Positions 7,678-16,802 of a stretch of 22,236 nucleotides of DNA are shown in pieces (position 1 is the stretch's first letter; each line of letters starts with the position of its first letter). The DNA lies in the NCBI GenBank assembly GCA_016463265.1, contig JAEMRP010000003.1:1-22236 (forward strand). Direction: 5' to 3'. The notes beneath the pieces are model-generated. The model saw only the letters and a list, made by a program, of their open reading frames with translations. It was not told the origin of the DNA and did not search any database. This DNA is from Microbacteriaceae bacterium. GTDB lineage: Bacteria > Actinomycetota > Actinomycetes > Actinomycetales > Microbacteriaceae. Both the position numbers and the translations under genes were made by a program.

Positions 7678-7683
7678 TAGACT
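7678..7683 (+). promoter_or_regulatory. Leaderless -10 element for ychF
   Basis: TAGACT ends exactly 6 bases before the ychF ATG (7690), with no ribosome-binding site between. The same hexamer at the same spacing precedes the lipoprotein gene at 8840, and also occurs at the riboswitch promoter. Confidence 0.6.
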
Positions 7684-7689
7684 TGCCGA

Positions 7690-8763
7690 ATGGCTCTTTC
7701 CATTGGTATCGTCGGACTCCCCAATGTGGGAAAATCGACTCTGTTCAATGCGCTCACGCGCAACAACGTTCTCGCAGCGAACTACCCGTTCGCGACAATC
7801 GAGCCAAACATCGGTGTGGTCAACCTGCCCGACCCGCGCCTCGATGTCCTCGCCACGATATTTGGAAGTGAGCGAATCCTTCCCGCGCCGGTGTCGTTCG
7901 TCGACATCGCCGGAATCGTCAAGGGTGCATCAGAGGGCGAAGGGCTGGGAAACCAGTTCCTCGCGAACATTCGTGAATCGGACGCAATCGCCCAGGTCGT
8001 GCGCGGTTTTGCGGACAACGATGTCATCCACGTTGCGGGCAAGGTCGACCCCAAGGACGATCTCGAGACCATCAACACCGAGTTGATTCTTGCCGACCTG
8101 CAGACGCTCGAGAAAGCGATTCCACGCTACGAAAAAGAGGTCAAGGGCAAGAAATTGGAACCCGACGTCCTTGCCGCGGCCGTCGAGGCGCAGAAGATTC
8201 TTGACGCAGGACAGACTCTGGCACAAGCGAAATTCGACGCGAGCCCAATTCGGGAACTCGGTTTGCTCACCGCCAAGCCGGTTCTCTACATCTTCAATGT
8301 CGATGAGGCAGTCCTCACCGATGACGGGCAGAAGGCGGCACTGGCTGCACTCGTTGCACCCGCGATGGCGGTTTTCCTCGACGCCAAGGTCGAGAGCGAA
8401 TTGATCGATCTCGATCCGGCCGACGCCCGCGAACTACTGTCGTCGATGGGTCAGACCGAGAGCGGGCTCGACCAGCTCGCGCGAATCGGATTCGACACGC
8501 TTGGACTACAGACGTATTTGACCGCTGGACCGAAAGAGGCGCGCGCGTGGACCATCGGTAAGGGATGGAAAGCGCCGCAAGCCGCCGGTGTCATCCACAC
8601 TGATTTTGAAAAGGGATTCATCAAAGCCGAGGTTGTTGGTTACGCGGATCTCGTCGAGTGCGGTTCGGTTGCGGAAGCCCGCGCCAAGGGCAAAGCCCGG
8701 ATTGAAGGCAAGGACTATGTCATGAACGATGGTGACGTCGTCGAGTTCCGTTTCAACGTTTAG
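7690..8763 (+). CDS. ychF: Redox-regulated P-loop ATPase YchF (Obg family)
   Basis: The 357-residue product matches YchF/OLA1, an Obg-family P-loop protein that prefers ATP and binds ribosomes. Motifs: G1 GLPNVGKST (9-17), the conserved [14 protein letters not shown] (31-44), G3 DIAG (72-75) with [14 protein letters not shown] after it, the NVDE (203-206) that replaces NKxD and explains ATP preference, a central coiled-coil region (about 130-185), and a C-terminal TGS domain (about 270-355) with the highly conserved [20 protein letters not shown]. Length is normal for the family. It appears to be transcribed alone from a leaderless promoter. The role is conserved but still loosely defined (translation and stress response). 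Confidence 0.98.
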   Translation: MALSIGIVGLPNVGKSTLFNALTRNNVLAANYPFATIEPNIGVVNLPDPRLDVLATIFGSERILPAPVSFVDIAGIVKGASEGEGLGNQFLANIRESDAIAQVVRGFADNDVIHVAGKVDPKDDLETINTELILADLQTLEKAIPRYEKEVKGKKLEPDVLAAAVEAQKILDAGQTLAQAKFDASPIRELGLLTAKPVLYIFNVDEAVLTDDGQKAALAALVAPAMAVFLDAKVESELIDLDPADARELLSSMGQTESGLDQLARIGFDTLGLQTYLTAGPKEARAWTIGKGWKAPQAAGVIHTDFEKGFIKAEVVGYADLVECGSVAEARAKGKARIEGKDYVMNDGDVVEFRFNV

Positions 8764-8827
8764 CTTCCCGCCGGGATTTTCCATGAACGTCGGTGCGAAT
8801 TTCCCGACTAATGAGGGTGAATCGGAT

Positions 8828-8833
8828 TAGACT
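8828..8833 (+). promoter_or_regulatory. Leaderless -10 element for the lipoprotein gene
   Basis: TAGACT ends 6 bases before the ATG at 8840; the intervening TGAGGC is a poor ribosome-binding site at that spacing. It is identical in sequence and position to the element before ychF. Confidence 0.6.
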
Positions 8834-8839
8834 TGAGGC

Positions 8840-9472
8840 ATGGAAATCAACTGGCGCGGGGCTGTCGTTTGTGGGGTGGTGCTGATTCTCACAGGATGTT
8901 CGAACGCGTTACCAGTGGGAACTCCGTCGGCAATTCCGGAACCAAGCACTTCGCCGACATCGACAATAATCGCTGAGCCCGTGGATGCCACAGAGGCGTT
9001 CCGCGAAATCGCACACGCCAGTTGCGACAAAGCGAGTGCCGAGGGTGTCGTAGAAAGCGGCTGGGACGGCACTCAAAAGGCCATTATGATTCCCAAATCG
9101 ATTGCCTATAAAGACTTCAACGCCGTTTACGTTGGCGAGAACGGAGTTCCCGCGCTGATCTGGGAGACCGATAGTTTCGCTGCCTGTTACTCGTCGAATG
9201 CTTACTCGTTGGCGGAAGAAGCGGGTCAAGAAGTCGACCTTGGCCTCACCTTCAATGAAGCGGACGGGACTTTTCAAACGACTCTGGACCAAGGGCCTGA
9301 CCAAGACCCCTTTGTCGCCACTTACACCGTCTCGAACGGGCTGATTGTGCAGCAACATATCGACGCTGACTGGGGCGAAACCACCGTCGAGGTTACCTAC
9401 GGGATGCCGTCCGAAGAAGACATTGCGTTCCTGCAGACTGCGGTGGACGCGTTTCTCGCCGAAAACGGGTAG
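8840..9472 (+). CDS. Hypothetical lipoprotein
   Basis: A 210-residue predicted lipoprotein of unknown function. The signal peptide ends in the lipobox LTGC with Cys20, followed by a Pro/Ser/Thr-rich linker (about 21-50) and a globular domain of about 160 residues. The domain has two further cysteines (62 and 116) that could form a disulphide outside the cell, an acidic composition, and a C-terminal helix (EEDIAFLQTAVDAFLAENG). I do not recognise a family. It is followed after 33 bp by the DUF1801 gene and may be cotranscribed with it. Confidence 0.85.
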   Translation: MEINWRGAVVCGVVLILTGCSNALPVGTPSAIPEPSTSPTSTIIAEPVDATEAFREIAHASCDKASAEGVVESGWDGTQKAIMIPKSIAYKDFNAVYVGENGVPALIWETDSFAACYSSNAYSLAEEAGQEVDLGLTFNEADGTFQTTLDQGPDQDPFVATYTVSNGLIVQQHIDADWGETTVEVTYGMPSEEDIAFLQTAVDAFLAENG

Positions 9473-9505
9473 CAAAGTTTCATTTTTCGGAGGGGTAGGA
9501 AAGCC

Positions 9506-9880
9506 ATGAGTGCTGCCGATATCGACGCCTACCTTGCCGCCATTCCGGAACCGAAAAAATCGACGTTGGAAGAGATGCGTCGCCGAATCCTTGCAATCGT
9601 TCCGGACGCAGAACAAAAGATTTCTTACCAAATGCCGGCCTTCGCGGTGGGCGGAAAAGTGGTGGCCGGGTTCGCGGCATTCACAAAACACCTCGCATAT
9701 CTTCCCCACAGTGGCAGAGTGCTGAGCCAACTCGATCGCGAACTGACGGGTTTCGTTAGGACACTCGGGTCGTTGCATTTCGCGCTCGACGAGCCGTTGT
9801 CGGACGAACTCATCGCCGCCTTGATCGAGGCAAAAATGCGTGTTCTTGAGAGCGACGGTGACTGGAAACGTCCCGAATAG
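9506..9880 (+). CDS. DUF1801 / YdhG-like protein (annotated in relatives as iron chaperone)
   Basis: A 124-residue cytoplasmic protein of the DUF1801 (YdhG/YjhX-like) family, a small alpha/beta fold. Diagnostic segments are IDAYLAAIPEPKKSTLEEMR at the N-terminus, ISYQMPAF (39-46), HLAYLPHSG (62-70) and LHFALDEPL (90-98). Relatives are sometimes labelled iron chaperones because of frataxin-like structure, but function is not settled. The ATG at 9506 has a good ribosome-binding site (GGAGGGG, 9489-9495). It lies 33 bp after the lipoprotein gene and before a strong hairpin, so it probably ends that transcript. Confidence 0.9.
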   Translation: MSAADIDAYLAAIPEPKKSTLEEMRRRILAIVPDAEQKISYQMPAFAVGGKVVAGFAAFTKHLAYLPHSGRVLSQLDRELTGFVRTLGSLHFALDEPLSDELIAALIEAKMRVLESDGDWKRPE

Positions 9881-9953
9881 GACTGGTCGCGAATTGTCCA
9901 CAGAGTGGTGTTGTGTCGCTGCCTCGGGAAAATTTTGTGATGTTATTGTCGCG

Positions 9954-9991
9954 AGGAGCGGGACTTTCATGGAGCGTGGAGTCCCGCTCCT
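9954..9991. terminator. Strong 12-bp stem-loop between the DUF1801 gene and the MFS gene
   Basis: AGGAGCGGGACT (9954-9965) and AGTCCCGCTCCT (9980-9991) pair perfectly around a 14-nt loop. There is no T-tract. The right arm ends 10 bp before the -10 of the next gene, so the dyad covers that promoter's -35 region and could end one transcript or act as an operator. Confidence 0.7.
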
Positions 9992-10001
9992 TCCACGTTG
10001 G

Positions 10002-10007
10002 TAGGGT
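10002..10007 (+). promoter_or_regulatory. Leaderless -10 element for the MFS gene
   Basis: TAGGGT ends 6 bases before the ATG at 10014, the same spacing as at 6785, 7690 and 8840. No ribosome-binding site is present. Confidence 0.5.
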
Positions 10008-10013
10008 GAACCC

Positions 10014-11210
10014 ATGACAAAAACGGTTACCCAGTACCGCTCCTCGGTCTGGTTTGTGACCGTCTTCTCGATGTTCTTTGGTCGCGGAATTCTCAATGCC
10101 TCGTGGACGAGTCGCGGTCCGGATGTTCGCGACACACTCGGAGTGTCCACGGCCGATATGGGCATCATCGCTACTGTGTTCGCTGCCGGCGCAATCATCG
10201 GTGTCCTTGCGTCAGGCGCAATCATTGAGCGATATGGATCGCGCGCGATGGCGCTAGGGACCTACCTCGTGATGCCGATATCGCTCATCGCGGCAATTTT
10301 TGGGTTACAGACGCACTCCTTCATTGCCACAACCGTCGCTCTGTTCTTTTTCGGCCTGCCGTTTGGTGCGGCAGATTATGTGTCGAACATCGAGGCTTCC
10401 GAATTGGATCGCGAATCGGCAAAGAGCAAACTACCGATGCTGCATGGCGGCTATTCGATCGGAGTTCTCGTCGGCGCGTTGATCACCAGCCTCTTGATTC
10501 TTGCCAGTGTCCCGATCGAGATGCAACTGGTCGGAACGGCGGTGTTGATTGGCGGCTGGACCCTGTATCGAGTGTCTGGCTTGCCGAAACACCACGGCAA
10601 ACATCCCGACCACGAAAGCGGTGTGAAAACCGTTCGAATCGTGCAGACGCCCGAAGGCCGCCGCCGCACCCACCTGATCTCGATTATCGCGTTCGTCTTT
10701 GTGTTCGCCGAGGGAGCTGCCGCGGTATTCATTCCACTTGCTCTGACGGAAGCGGGGCGTAGCCCCGCCGAGGCAGCATTCGCGTACACGCTCTATTCGC
10801 TGGGCATGGCTTTCTCGCGAGTCGTGGGTGGTCGCATTGTCGACCGAATCGGCCGTCGGGCGGTCGTGTTGTATTCCTCGGTGCTGTGTGCGGTCGGGGT
10901 CGGGATTTTCACGTTCGCTCCGTTCGCTCCGGTCGAATACGTCGCCGTGCTCTTGTGGGGAGTGGGTGGTTCGCTGTCCATCGCAATGTCAGTTTCAGCT
11001 GTTTCGGATAACAAATCGACGCTCACTCAAGCGCAAAGCACGCTATGGACCTGGGTGTACTTCGCCAATCTCGGAGTAGGGCCTGTGCTGGGCGGAATCT
11101 CGATTGTGGCCGGAATCTTTGGCGCGTTCCTCGTGCCGGTAATTCTGTTGGTCGGCGCAGCGTCGATCAGTGCCGTCACTCGCCCGGATCCAGAAGTGGC
11201 TCGCCCTTGA
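10014..11210 (+). CDS. Major facilitator superfamily transporter (YbjJ-like)
   Basis: A 398-residue permease with about 12 hydrophobic helices split by a hydrophilic loop near residues 190-220 (KHHGKHPDHESGVKTVR). The N-terminal RGILNASWTSRGPDVRDTLG and the helix 2-3 loop ERYGSRAMALG (variant of the MFS GxxxDRxGRR motif) are seen, with the matching DRIGRRAVVLYSS in the second half. The pattern resembles YbjJ-type MFS proteins of unknown substrate. The ATG at 10014 gives a complete first helix and matches the leaderless -10. It is followed by the separate promoter of the gcv operon. Substrate unknown. Confidence 0.9.
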   Translation: MTKTVTQYRSSVWFVTVFSMFFGRGILNASWTSRGPDVRDTLGVSTADMGIIATVFAAGAIIGVLASGAIIERYGSRAMALGTYLVMPISLIAAIFGLQTHSFIATTVALFFFGLPFGAADYVSNIEASELDRESAKSKLPMLHGGYSIGVLVGALITSLLILASVPIEMQLVGTAVLIGGWTLYRVSGLPKHHGKHPDHESGVKTVRIVQTPEGRRRTHLISIIAFVFVFAEGAAAVFIPLALTEAGRSPAEAAFAYTLYSLGMAFSRVVGGRIVDRIGRRAVVLYSSVLCAVGVGIFTFAPFAPVEYVAVLLWGVGGSLSIAMSVSAVSDNKSTLTQAQSTLWTWVYFANLGVGPVLGGISIVAGIFGAFLVPVILLVGAASISAVTRPDPEVARP

Positions 11211-11237
11211 CTGACACGAACAGTGTCGCGTTGGTCC

Positions 11238-11266
11238 TGACTCTCTCACGGTTTTGGCGTTAGACT
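11238..11266 (+). promoter_or_regulatory. Promoter of the gcv operon
   Basis: TAGACT (11261-11266) is a good -10, with the weaker TGACTC (11238-11243) 17 bp upstream as -35. Transcription from about 11273 would include the whole tandem riboswitch. Confidence 0.6.
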
Positions 11267-11294
11267 CTGACCACAACTTAAGATGACCGCTCAT

Positions 11295-11466
11295 CGATGC
11301 GGGAGAGACCGGTTTCGAGCCGGTCACCGAAGGAGCAAGCCTCCCCGCCAATCTCTCAGGTACGCGTACCGCATCGTCAGGTCACTCTGGAAAGCGAAGC
11401 CCAGGCTTCCGCCGTAGGGGAAAGTGTGCAACTCGCGCGAAACTCTCAGGCACAGAAACAGAGGGG
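11295..11466 (+). ncRNA. Tandem glycine riboswitch (two aptamers)
   Basis: Aptamer 1 (about 11295-11376) is closed by a P1 of CGATGCGG (11295-11302) with CCGCATCG (11369-11376) and has the glycine-aptamer blocks GGGAGAGACCGG, ACCGAAGGAGCAAGCC and CTCTCAGGTA. Aptamer 2 (about 11383-11466) has CTCTGGAAAGCGAAG, GCCGTAGGGGAAAG and AACTCTCAGGCACAGAAACA, closed by CTCTG/CAGAG. The short linker is typical of the tandem class. There is no terminator with a T-run before gcvT. GACT (11498-11501) and AGTC (11507-11510) can form a small hairpin holding the CGGAG ribosome-binding site, so translational control is plausible. Glycine would be expected to turn the operon on. Confidence 0.95.
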
Positions 11467-11513
11467 GAGTCCCGTCGCCGATCGCCGGCAGCGTGTCGAC
11501 TTTCGGAGTCTTG

Positions 11514-12626
11514 GTGACTGAATCCCTCAAACTCTCTCCACTCGATGCAATTCATCGTGCACTCGGAGCGTTGTTCACTGATTTCGCCGGTTGGGATATG
11601 CCCGTCCGTTATTCGTCAGATCTCGCTGAGCATCACGCGGTTCGAACTGCAGCTGGAATTTTCGACCTCTCGCACATGGCCGAGATCTACATGGTCGGGC
11701 CGGGCGCTGGGGCTGCGCTCGATTTCGCCCTCTCGGGAACGCTCTCGAACATCCCCCTCGGCCGTGCAAAGTACTCGCTCCTCCTGAACGATGAGGGGTG
11801 CATTCTTGACGACCTCGTGGTGTACCGTACGGGCGATGAAGAGTTCTTGGTCGTTGCCAATGCGGGAAATCGTTTTGTCGCCGTTGAGGCGATTCGCGAG
11901 CGAGCACGCGGTTTTGAATGTGTGGTCCGGGACGACTCCGACTCTGTCGCACTCGTCGCGATTCAGGGTCCGAACTCGTTCGACATCCTCGACAACATCG
12001 ACGGGCTCGAGGTGGACGGCCTAGCGGAACTTGGCTATTACCGTTGCCTTTCAGCGACGTTCCGCGGTACCGCGGTGTTGATTGGCCGGACCGGCTACAC
12101 GGGTGAGGACGGTTTTGAGTTGTACATTCCGGCAACCGACGCCGCCGAATTCTGGCGGGCCGCAACGGTCGCCGGCGAGACTCGGGGGCTTCAGGCGTGT
12201 GGGCTCGCGTGTCGAGACACCCTTCGCCTTGAAGCGGGAATGCCGTTGTACGGGCACGAACTCAACTCTTTTCTCAAGCCGGTTCAAGTCAACGCCGCCC
12301 GCGCAGTTGATCTGACCAAGGACAACTTCGTCGGACGGGATGGCGTCACGGCCGGGGTATCAGCAGGCGCTGCGGTCCTCGTTGGACTTCGGTCCGACGG
12401 AAAACGAGCTGGCCGCGCCGACTACGCCGTTCAGTCGAATGGCCGCACGATCGGGACCGTGACGAGTGGCGCACTGTCACCGACCCTGGGTTACCCCATC
12501 GCTTTCGCGCTCGTTGAACCCGACTTTGCCAAACTTGGTACGGTCGTCGACATCGATGTTCGCGGAACCGCAATTCCTGCAACCGTTGTTTCACTTCCCT
12601 TCTACTCTCGAAAGGCACGCGCATGA
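11514..12626 (+). CDS. gcvT: Glycine cleavage system T protein (aminomethyltransferase)
   Basis: The 370-residue T protein transfers the aminomethyl carbon from lipoyl-H protein to tetrahydrofolate, releasing ammonia and making 5,10-methylene-THF. Motifs: FAGWDMPV (24-31), GIFDLSHM (48-55), the folate-binding and catalytic acidic stretch [14 protein letters not shown] (Asp99/Asp100), [12 protein letters not shown], and [21 protein letters not shown] at 11514 is chosen: CGGAG (11504-11508) lies five bases before it, and the product then begins as in other GcvT proteins. The alternative ATG at 11424 would lie inside the second riboswitch aptamer. The stop overlaps gcvH by 4 bp (ATGA). Confidence 0.96.
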   Translation: MTESLKLSPLDAIHRALGALFTDFAGWDMPVRYSSDLAEHHAVRTAAGIFDLSHMAEIYMVGPGAGAALDFALSGTLSNIPLGRAKYSLLLNDEGCILDDLVVYRTGDEEFLVVANAGNRFVAVEAIRERARGFECVVRDDSDSVALVAIQGPNSFDILDNIDGLEVDGLAELGYYRCLSATFRGTAVLIGRTGYTGEDGFELYIPATDAAEFWRAATVAGETRGLQACGLACRDTLRLEAGMPLYGHELNSFLKPVQVNAARAVDLTKDNFVGRDGVTAGVSAGAAVLVGLRSDGKRAGRADYAVQSNGRTIGTVTSGALSPTLGYPIAFALVEPDFAKLGTVVDIDVRGTAIPATVVSLPFYSRKARA

Positions 12627-12994
12627 GCATCCCCGCCGAACTTCAATACACCAGTGAACATGAATGGGTTCGAATCGACGGCGACCTCGCTGTCGTCGGA
12701 ATCACCCAGTACGCCGCCGACGCTCTCGGCGACATCGTCTTCGTCGACCTTCCCAAGGTGGGCAAGGCCATCACTGCCGGCAGCGTCGTCGGCGAGGCAG
12801 AATCGACCAAGTCCGTCGGAGAACTGTTCGCACCCGTCTCGGGCGACATCGTCGAAGCAAACCAGTCCGTCGTCGACTCGCCCGAACTCGTCAACTCTGA
12901 CCCGTACGGCACCGGTTGGCTGTTTTCGGTCCGTGTGTCGAGTCTTGGCGATCTCATTTCGGCCGACGCTTACGCTGCCCTGATTGCGGAGTAA
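12623..12994 (+). CDS. gcvH: Glycine cleavage system H protein (lipoyl carrier)
   Basis: The 123-residue H protein carries the lipoyl arm that shuttles the aminomethyl group between P, T and L proteins. It has the N-terminal YTSEHEWVR (9-17), [19 protein letters not shown], and the lipoylation site [15 protein letters not shown] with lipoyl Lys63. Length and motifs are complete. It overlaps gcvT by four bases and lies three bases before gcvP, showing tight translational coupling. Lipoylation must come from LipA/LipB/LplA elsewhere. Confidence 0.97.
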   Translation: MSIPAELQYTSEHEWVRIDGDLAVVGITQYAADALGDIVFVDLPKVGKAITAGSVVGEAESTKSVGELFAPVSGDIVEANQSVVDSPELVNSDPYGTGWLFSVRVSSLGDLISADAYAALIAE

Positions 12995-12997
12995 AGA

Positions 12998-15955
12998 ATG
13001 AGCGATTTCCGTAACCGACACATCGGCGTCACCGGAGACGCGCAGAGCGTCATGCTCGGCTCGTTGGGATATTCGTCGCTTGACGAACTGATGGACGCCG
13101 CTGTCCCGCCCGCAATCCGCCAAGATACATTCCTGTCGCGCATCCCCGAGGCCGCCAGTGAACGCGAGACCATCGCCGAACTTCGCGCGATCGCCAACGA
13201 GAACACCGTGGGTCGCAACATGATTGGGCTCGGGTATTACGACACCGTCATGCCGAGCGTCATCAAGCGAAACATCTTTGAAAACCCGTCGTGGTACACG
13301 GCGTACACGCCCTACCAACCCGAAATTGCGCAGGGCCGTCTCGAGGCACTCATCACGTTCCAGACAATGGTCTGCGATTTGACCGGGATGGGTACCGCGA
13401 ATGCGGGCATGCTGGACGAAGCGTCCGCTTCGGCAGAAGCCATGCTCATGGCACGCCGCGTCTCTGGCAGCGAATCGAATGTTTTCCTTGTGGACACCGA
13501 TGTGTTCCCTCAAACCCGAGCTGTGCTTGAGACCCGTGCCGCACCAATCGGCGTCGTACTCAAGTTTGTTGACTTCGCCAACGGAGAAGCCGCTTCAGCG
13601 GTTGCCGACGGTGCCTTCGGCGCACTCATTCAATACCCCGGATCGTCTGGTCGCGTTCGCGACATTTCGGCGGACATCGCGGCAGTCAAGGGTGTTGGCG
13701 GCGTGACCGTCGTTGCGAGCGACCTGCTCGCGCTGAACCTTCTCACCTCGCCCGGTTCGCAGGGCGCCGAAATCGTTGTTGGTTCGTCGCAGCGCTTTGG
13801 CGTTCCGCTTGGCTTCGGGGGACCGCACTCGGCATTCTTCGCCGTGGCCGCGGGACTCGAACGGCAGATGCCCGGACGCTTGATCGGCGTCTCGCGTGAC
13901 GCTGACGGTCGACCCGCCTATCGCTTGACTCTGCAAGCCCGCGAACAACACATTCGTCGCGACAAGGCGACTTCGAATATTTGCACGGCACAAGTGCTCC
14001 TCGCTGTCCTGGCCGCGATGTACGCCGTCTATCACGGCCCGGCCGGACTCCGTCAAATCGCGATCAATGTCTCGGAAAAAGCGAACCGTTTCGCTCGCCG
14101 CGCACAGGCCGCTGGTCACGACGTGGTCCACACCGATTTCTTTGACACCGTTCAGATTCGGGTCCCTGGCAAAGCAGCAGCACTCGCAGCCACCGCCCAT
14201 GCCGCGGGCTTGTTGCTTCACGTCGCGGACGCTGACACGGTTCAGATCAGTTTTGATGAACTGTCCACGGGCTTCGCAACGGGCATTCTGGCTGGCGGCG
14301 ATGACGTCCTGATCGACCCGATTTTTGGGCTCGCACCCGAAGCGGCATCGACCACGGTTGCCGTGGTTTCTGATACGGCCGTCCCGAGCGCACTCCGTCG
14401 TTCGGACGACATCCTCACTCACCCGGTGTTCAACACGTATCACAGCGAAACATCGATGATGCGTTTCCTCAAGCGTCTCGCGGACAAGGACTTTGCGCTC
14501 GACCGCGGAATGATTCCGCTCGGGTCGTGCACGATGAAGCTCAATTCGGCAACCGAAATGGAAGCCGTCACGTGGCGCGAGTTCGGCGGGGTCCACCCCT
14601 TCGCGCCAGCCGCGGACGTCGGTGGGTATCTCCTGCTCATCTCGCAGCTGGAAGAGTGGCTCACCGAACTCACGGGCTATGACACCGTCAGCCTCCAGCC
14701 GAACGCGGGAAGCCAGGGCGAACTCGCAGGTTTGCTCGCGATACGTGGGTACCACCTGTCCCGCGGCGACGTTCACCGTGACACCTGCCTCATTCCGTCG
14801 AGCGCCCACGGCACCAACGCGGCCTCTGCTGTTCTCGCGGGAATGAAGGTTGTGGTCGTGGCGTGCCGTGACAACGGTGACGTCGACATTGACGACCTTC
14901 GCGCCAAAATCGCCGAGCACGGCGACAATCTGGCGGCGCTCATGGTCACCTACCCGTCGACGCACGGTGTGTACGAGCATGGAATCCGCGAGATCACGGG
15001 TGCCGTTCACGACGCCGGCGGTCAGGTCTACATTGACGGTGCTAACCTCAACGCGCTTCTCGGATTCGCCCGCTACGGCGATATCGGCGGCGACGTCTCG
15101 CACCTCAACCTGCACAAAACGTTTGCTATCCCACACGGTGGAGGCGGGCCCGGTGTCGGTCCCGTCGCTGCGAAGGCTCACCTTGCGCCGTTCCTGCCGG
15201 GTCACCCGATGGCTCAAGCGACAGCCCACCCTGCGTTTGATTCGGCAACGGGCGGCAACGGACCGTTCGTCCACGCCGGTGGTCCGGTTGCGGCCACTCC
15301 CTTTGGAAGCCCCAGCATCCTGCCTATCTCGTGGGCCTATGTTCGAATGATGGGTTCTGACGGACTCCGCCAGGCGACCGCCGCCGCGGTGTTGTCGGCG
15401 AACTATGTCGCCGCGCGACTTCGCGAGCACTATCCCGTGCTGTACGCGGGTGAAAACGGTCTCGTTGCTCACGAGTGTGTTCTCGACCTCCGCCCGCTCA
15501 CCGCGGAAACAGGGGTTACGGTCGATGACGTTGCGAAGCGATTGGTTGACTACGGTTTCCACGCACCGACGATGTCGTTCCCCGTCCCGGGAACGTTCAT
15601 GGTCGAACCAACCGAGAGTGAAGACCTCGCCGAAATCGACCGATTCATCGAGGCGATGATCGGTATCAAGCGCGAGGCCGACGCGGTCGGCGCAGGCGAA
15701 TGGCCTGCGGACGACAACCCGCTGGTCAACGCTCCGCACACCGCCGACAGCCTGATTTCCGGCGAATGGGCACACCCGTATTCCCGTGAGGTCGCCGCCT
15801 ATCCGTTCCGTGGCGTCATCTCTGACACGGTCTCGGGTCTGTTCTCGCGCGTAGACCAGCTCAAGTACTGGCCACCGGTCCGTCGGGTAGACGGTGCCTA
15901 TGGTGACCGGAACCTAGCGTGTGCCTGCCCAGACCCATCGGCGTTTGCCGAGTAA
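12998..15955 (+). CDS. gcvP: Glycine dehydrogenase (decarboxylating), P protein
   Basis: The 985-residue PLP enzyme decarboxylates glycine and loads the aminomethyl group on GcvH. It is the single-chain form (fused GcvPA and GcvPB halves). The N-terminus has [21 protein letters not shown]; the C-terminal half has [18 protein letters not shown] with the PLP Schiff-base Lys707, preceded by [10 protein letters not shown]. The end ([19 protein letters not shown]) is also family-typical, so the gene is complete. GCGGAG (12986-12991) inside the end of gcvH serves as ribosome-binding site. The L protein gene is not adjacent; the shared lipoamide dehydrogenase is presumably encoded elsewhere. No clear terminator is visible in the 18 bp before the converging gene. 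Confidence 0.98.
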   Translation: MSDFRNRHIGVTGDAQSVMLGSLGYSSLDELMDAAVPPAIRQDTFLSRIPEAASERETIAELRAIANENTVGRNMIGLGYYDTVMPSVIKRNIFENPSWYTAYTPYQPEIAQGRLEALITFQTMVCDLTGMGTANAGMLDEASASAEAMLMARRVSGSESNVFLVDTDVFPQTRAVLETRAAPIGVVLKFVDFANGEAASAVADGAFGALIQYPGSSGRVRDISADIAAVKGVGGVTVVASDLLALNLLTSPGSQGAEIVVGSSQRFGVPLGFGGPHSAFFAVAAGLERQMPGRLIGVSRDADGRPAYRLTLQAREQHIRRDKATSNICTAQVLLAVLAAMYAVYHGPAGLRQIAINVSEKANRFARRAQAAGHDVVHTDFFDTVQIRVPGKAAALAATAHAAGLLLHVADADTVQISFDELSTGFATGILAGGDDVLIDPIFGLAPEAASTTVAVVSDTAVPSALRRSDDILTHPVFNTYHSETSMMRFLKRLADKDFALDRGMIPLGSCTMKLNSATEMEAVTWREFGGVHPFAPAADVGGYLLLISQLEEWLTELTGYDTVSLQPNAGSQGELAGLLAIRGYHLSRGDVHRDTCLIPSSAHGTNAASAVLAGMKVVVVACRDNGDVDIDDLRAKIAEHGDNLAALMVTYPSTHGVYEHGIREITGAVHDAGGQVYIDGANLNALLGFARYGDIGGDVSHLNLHKTFAIPHGGGGPGVGPVAAKAHLAPFLPGHPMAQATAHPAFDSATGGNGPFVHAGGPVAATPFGSPSILPISWAYVRMMGSDGLRQATAAAVLSANYVAARLREHYPVLYAGENGLVAHECVLDLRPLTAETGVTVDDVAKRLVDYGFHAPTMSFPVPGTFMVEPTESEDLAEIDRFIEAMIGIKREADAVGAGEWPADDNPLVNAPHTADSLISGEWAHPYSREVAAYPFRGVISDTVSGLFSRVDQLKYWPPVRRVDGAYGDRNLACACPDPSAFAE

Positions 15956-15973
15956 GTCAACACCGTCGGTTTC

Positions 15974-16735
15974 TTAGGCAAAAAGGCCCGGAAAAAGACC
16001 AATCGCGAGCGGGTAACCGACAAACGCAGCGGTGTCGATGATCACGTGCGCGATGACCAGCGGGGCGAGCCTTCGTTTCCACGCGTATAGCGCTCCAAAA
16101 ACAAGACCCATTGCGATGTTGCCGACGAACCCACCGAACCCTTGATACAAGTGGTACGTGCCGCGAAGAATGGCGGCTGCGGTGATGATGACCCACGGTG
16201 TCCACCCGAGCGACTTGAGCCGATCAAAAAGGTATCCGACCACGATGACCTCTTCGCCGATTCCGGCGCGAAGAGCCCACAGGATAAGAACTGGAACGGT
16301 CCACCAGTGTGCGTCGAGAGCGGTGGGGATGACCGTTACACCCCGGTTGAGTGCACGCGCGGCTAGGTAGACACCGATTCCCGGGATGCCGATCAGTGCG
16401 GCGAGGCCAAAACCAACGGCAATCTCGTGCCGTATTTTCCGCCACGAAAAACCATCCGACCACCCGATGCCGAGAGCACCGAGGCGCGGCGGAGTATCTC
16501 GCCACACGAGCCACACCACGAGTGCGACGGGAGCGAGACCCGCGACGACGCCGAGCACTTGATAGATGAGGTCGAACAATTCTTGAGTCGCAAGCGGGCG
16601 GTTGAGTGTCGCGGTTTGCTGCGACAGTGGTGTTGGTTGGCTCAGGCGATTCGCGATTCCAACGACGGAATAGAGTGCCGACATGCCGTAACTCAGAAGC
16701 AAAACGACGAGGATTTCCCACTTCGTGCGGGTCAT
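15974..16735 (-). CDS. CPBP-family intramembrane protein (Abi/type II CAAX protease-like)
   Basis: A 253-residue membrane protein with about seven hydrophobic segments. The C-terminal half carries the CPBP metalloprotease motifs: EEVIVVGYLFDRL with Glu161/Glu162, RGTYHLYQG with His195, and HVIIDT with His230 and Asp234. The Arg usual in the EExxxR motif is replaced (Val at that position), though the glutamates and histidines are kept, so catalysis is possible but not certain. In bacteria such proteins act in membrane proteolysis or bacteriocin self-immunity; the role here is unknown. The ATG at 16735 has GGAAGGA upstream. It is convergent with gcvP and divergent from the peptide importer. Confidence 0.88.
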   Translation of the reverse strand: MTRTKWEILVVLLLSYGMSALYSVVGIANRLSQPTPLSQQTATLNRPLATQELFDLIYQVLGVVAGLAPVALVVWLVWRDTPPRLGALGIGWSDGFSWRKIRHEIAVGFGLAALIGIPGIGVYLAARALNRGVTVIPTALDAHWWTVPVLILWALRAGIGEEVIVVGYLFDRLKSLGWTPWVIITAAAILRGTYHLYQGFGGFVGNIAMGLVFGALYAWKRRLAPLVIAHVIIDTAAFVGYPLAIGLFPGLFA

Positions 16736-16802
16736 TGGCAGTTCCTTCCGTCGTCATGCGGAGTAGCAATATGACGCTTACTAACCTAACCGCTCATAGC
16801 AC

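Noticed and set aside
8764..8785. Short GC-rich dyad after ychF as a terminator
   Set aside because: CCCG/CGGG arms are only about 4 bp with almost no loop, too weak to call.
9894..9902. TTGTCCACA, a DnaA-box-like 9-mer
   Set aside because: A single copy with no cluster, AT-rich region or replication genes nearby; no support for an origin.
8909..10225. 438-codon minus-strand open frame over the lipoprotein, DUF1801 and MFS genes
   Set aside because: It crosses three supported plus-strand genes and a strong hairpin, and has no domain-like sequence.
13595..15775. 726-codon minus-strand open frame inside gcvP
   Set aside because: Shadow of a certain gene: Arg/Val/Asp-rich composition, no recognisable domain, no ribosome-binding site of note.
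15956..15973. Terminator between gcvP and the CPBP gene
   Set aside because: Only a 4-bp ACCG/CGGT dyad is visible in the 18-bp gap; not supportable.
16778..16792. TAACC direct repeat upstream of the CPBP gene
   Set aside because: Two copies of a 5-mer, expected by chance.
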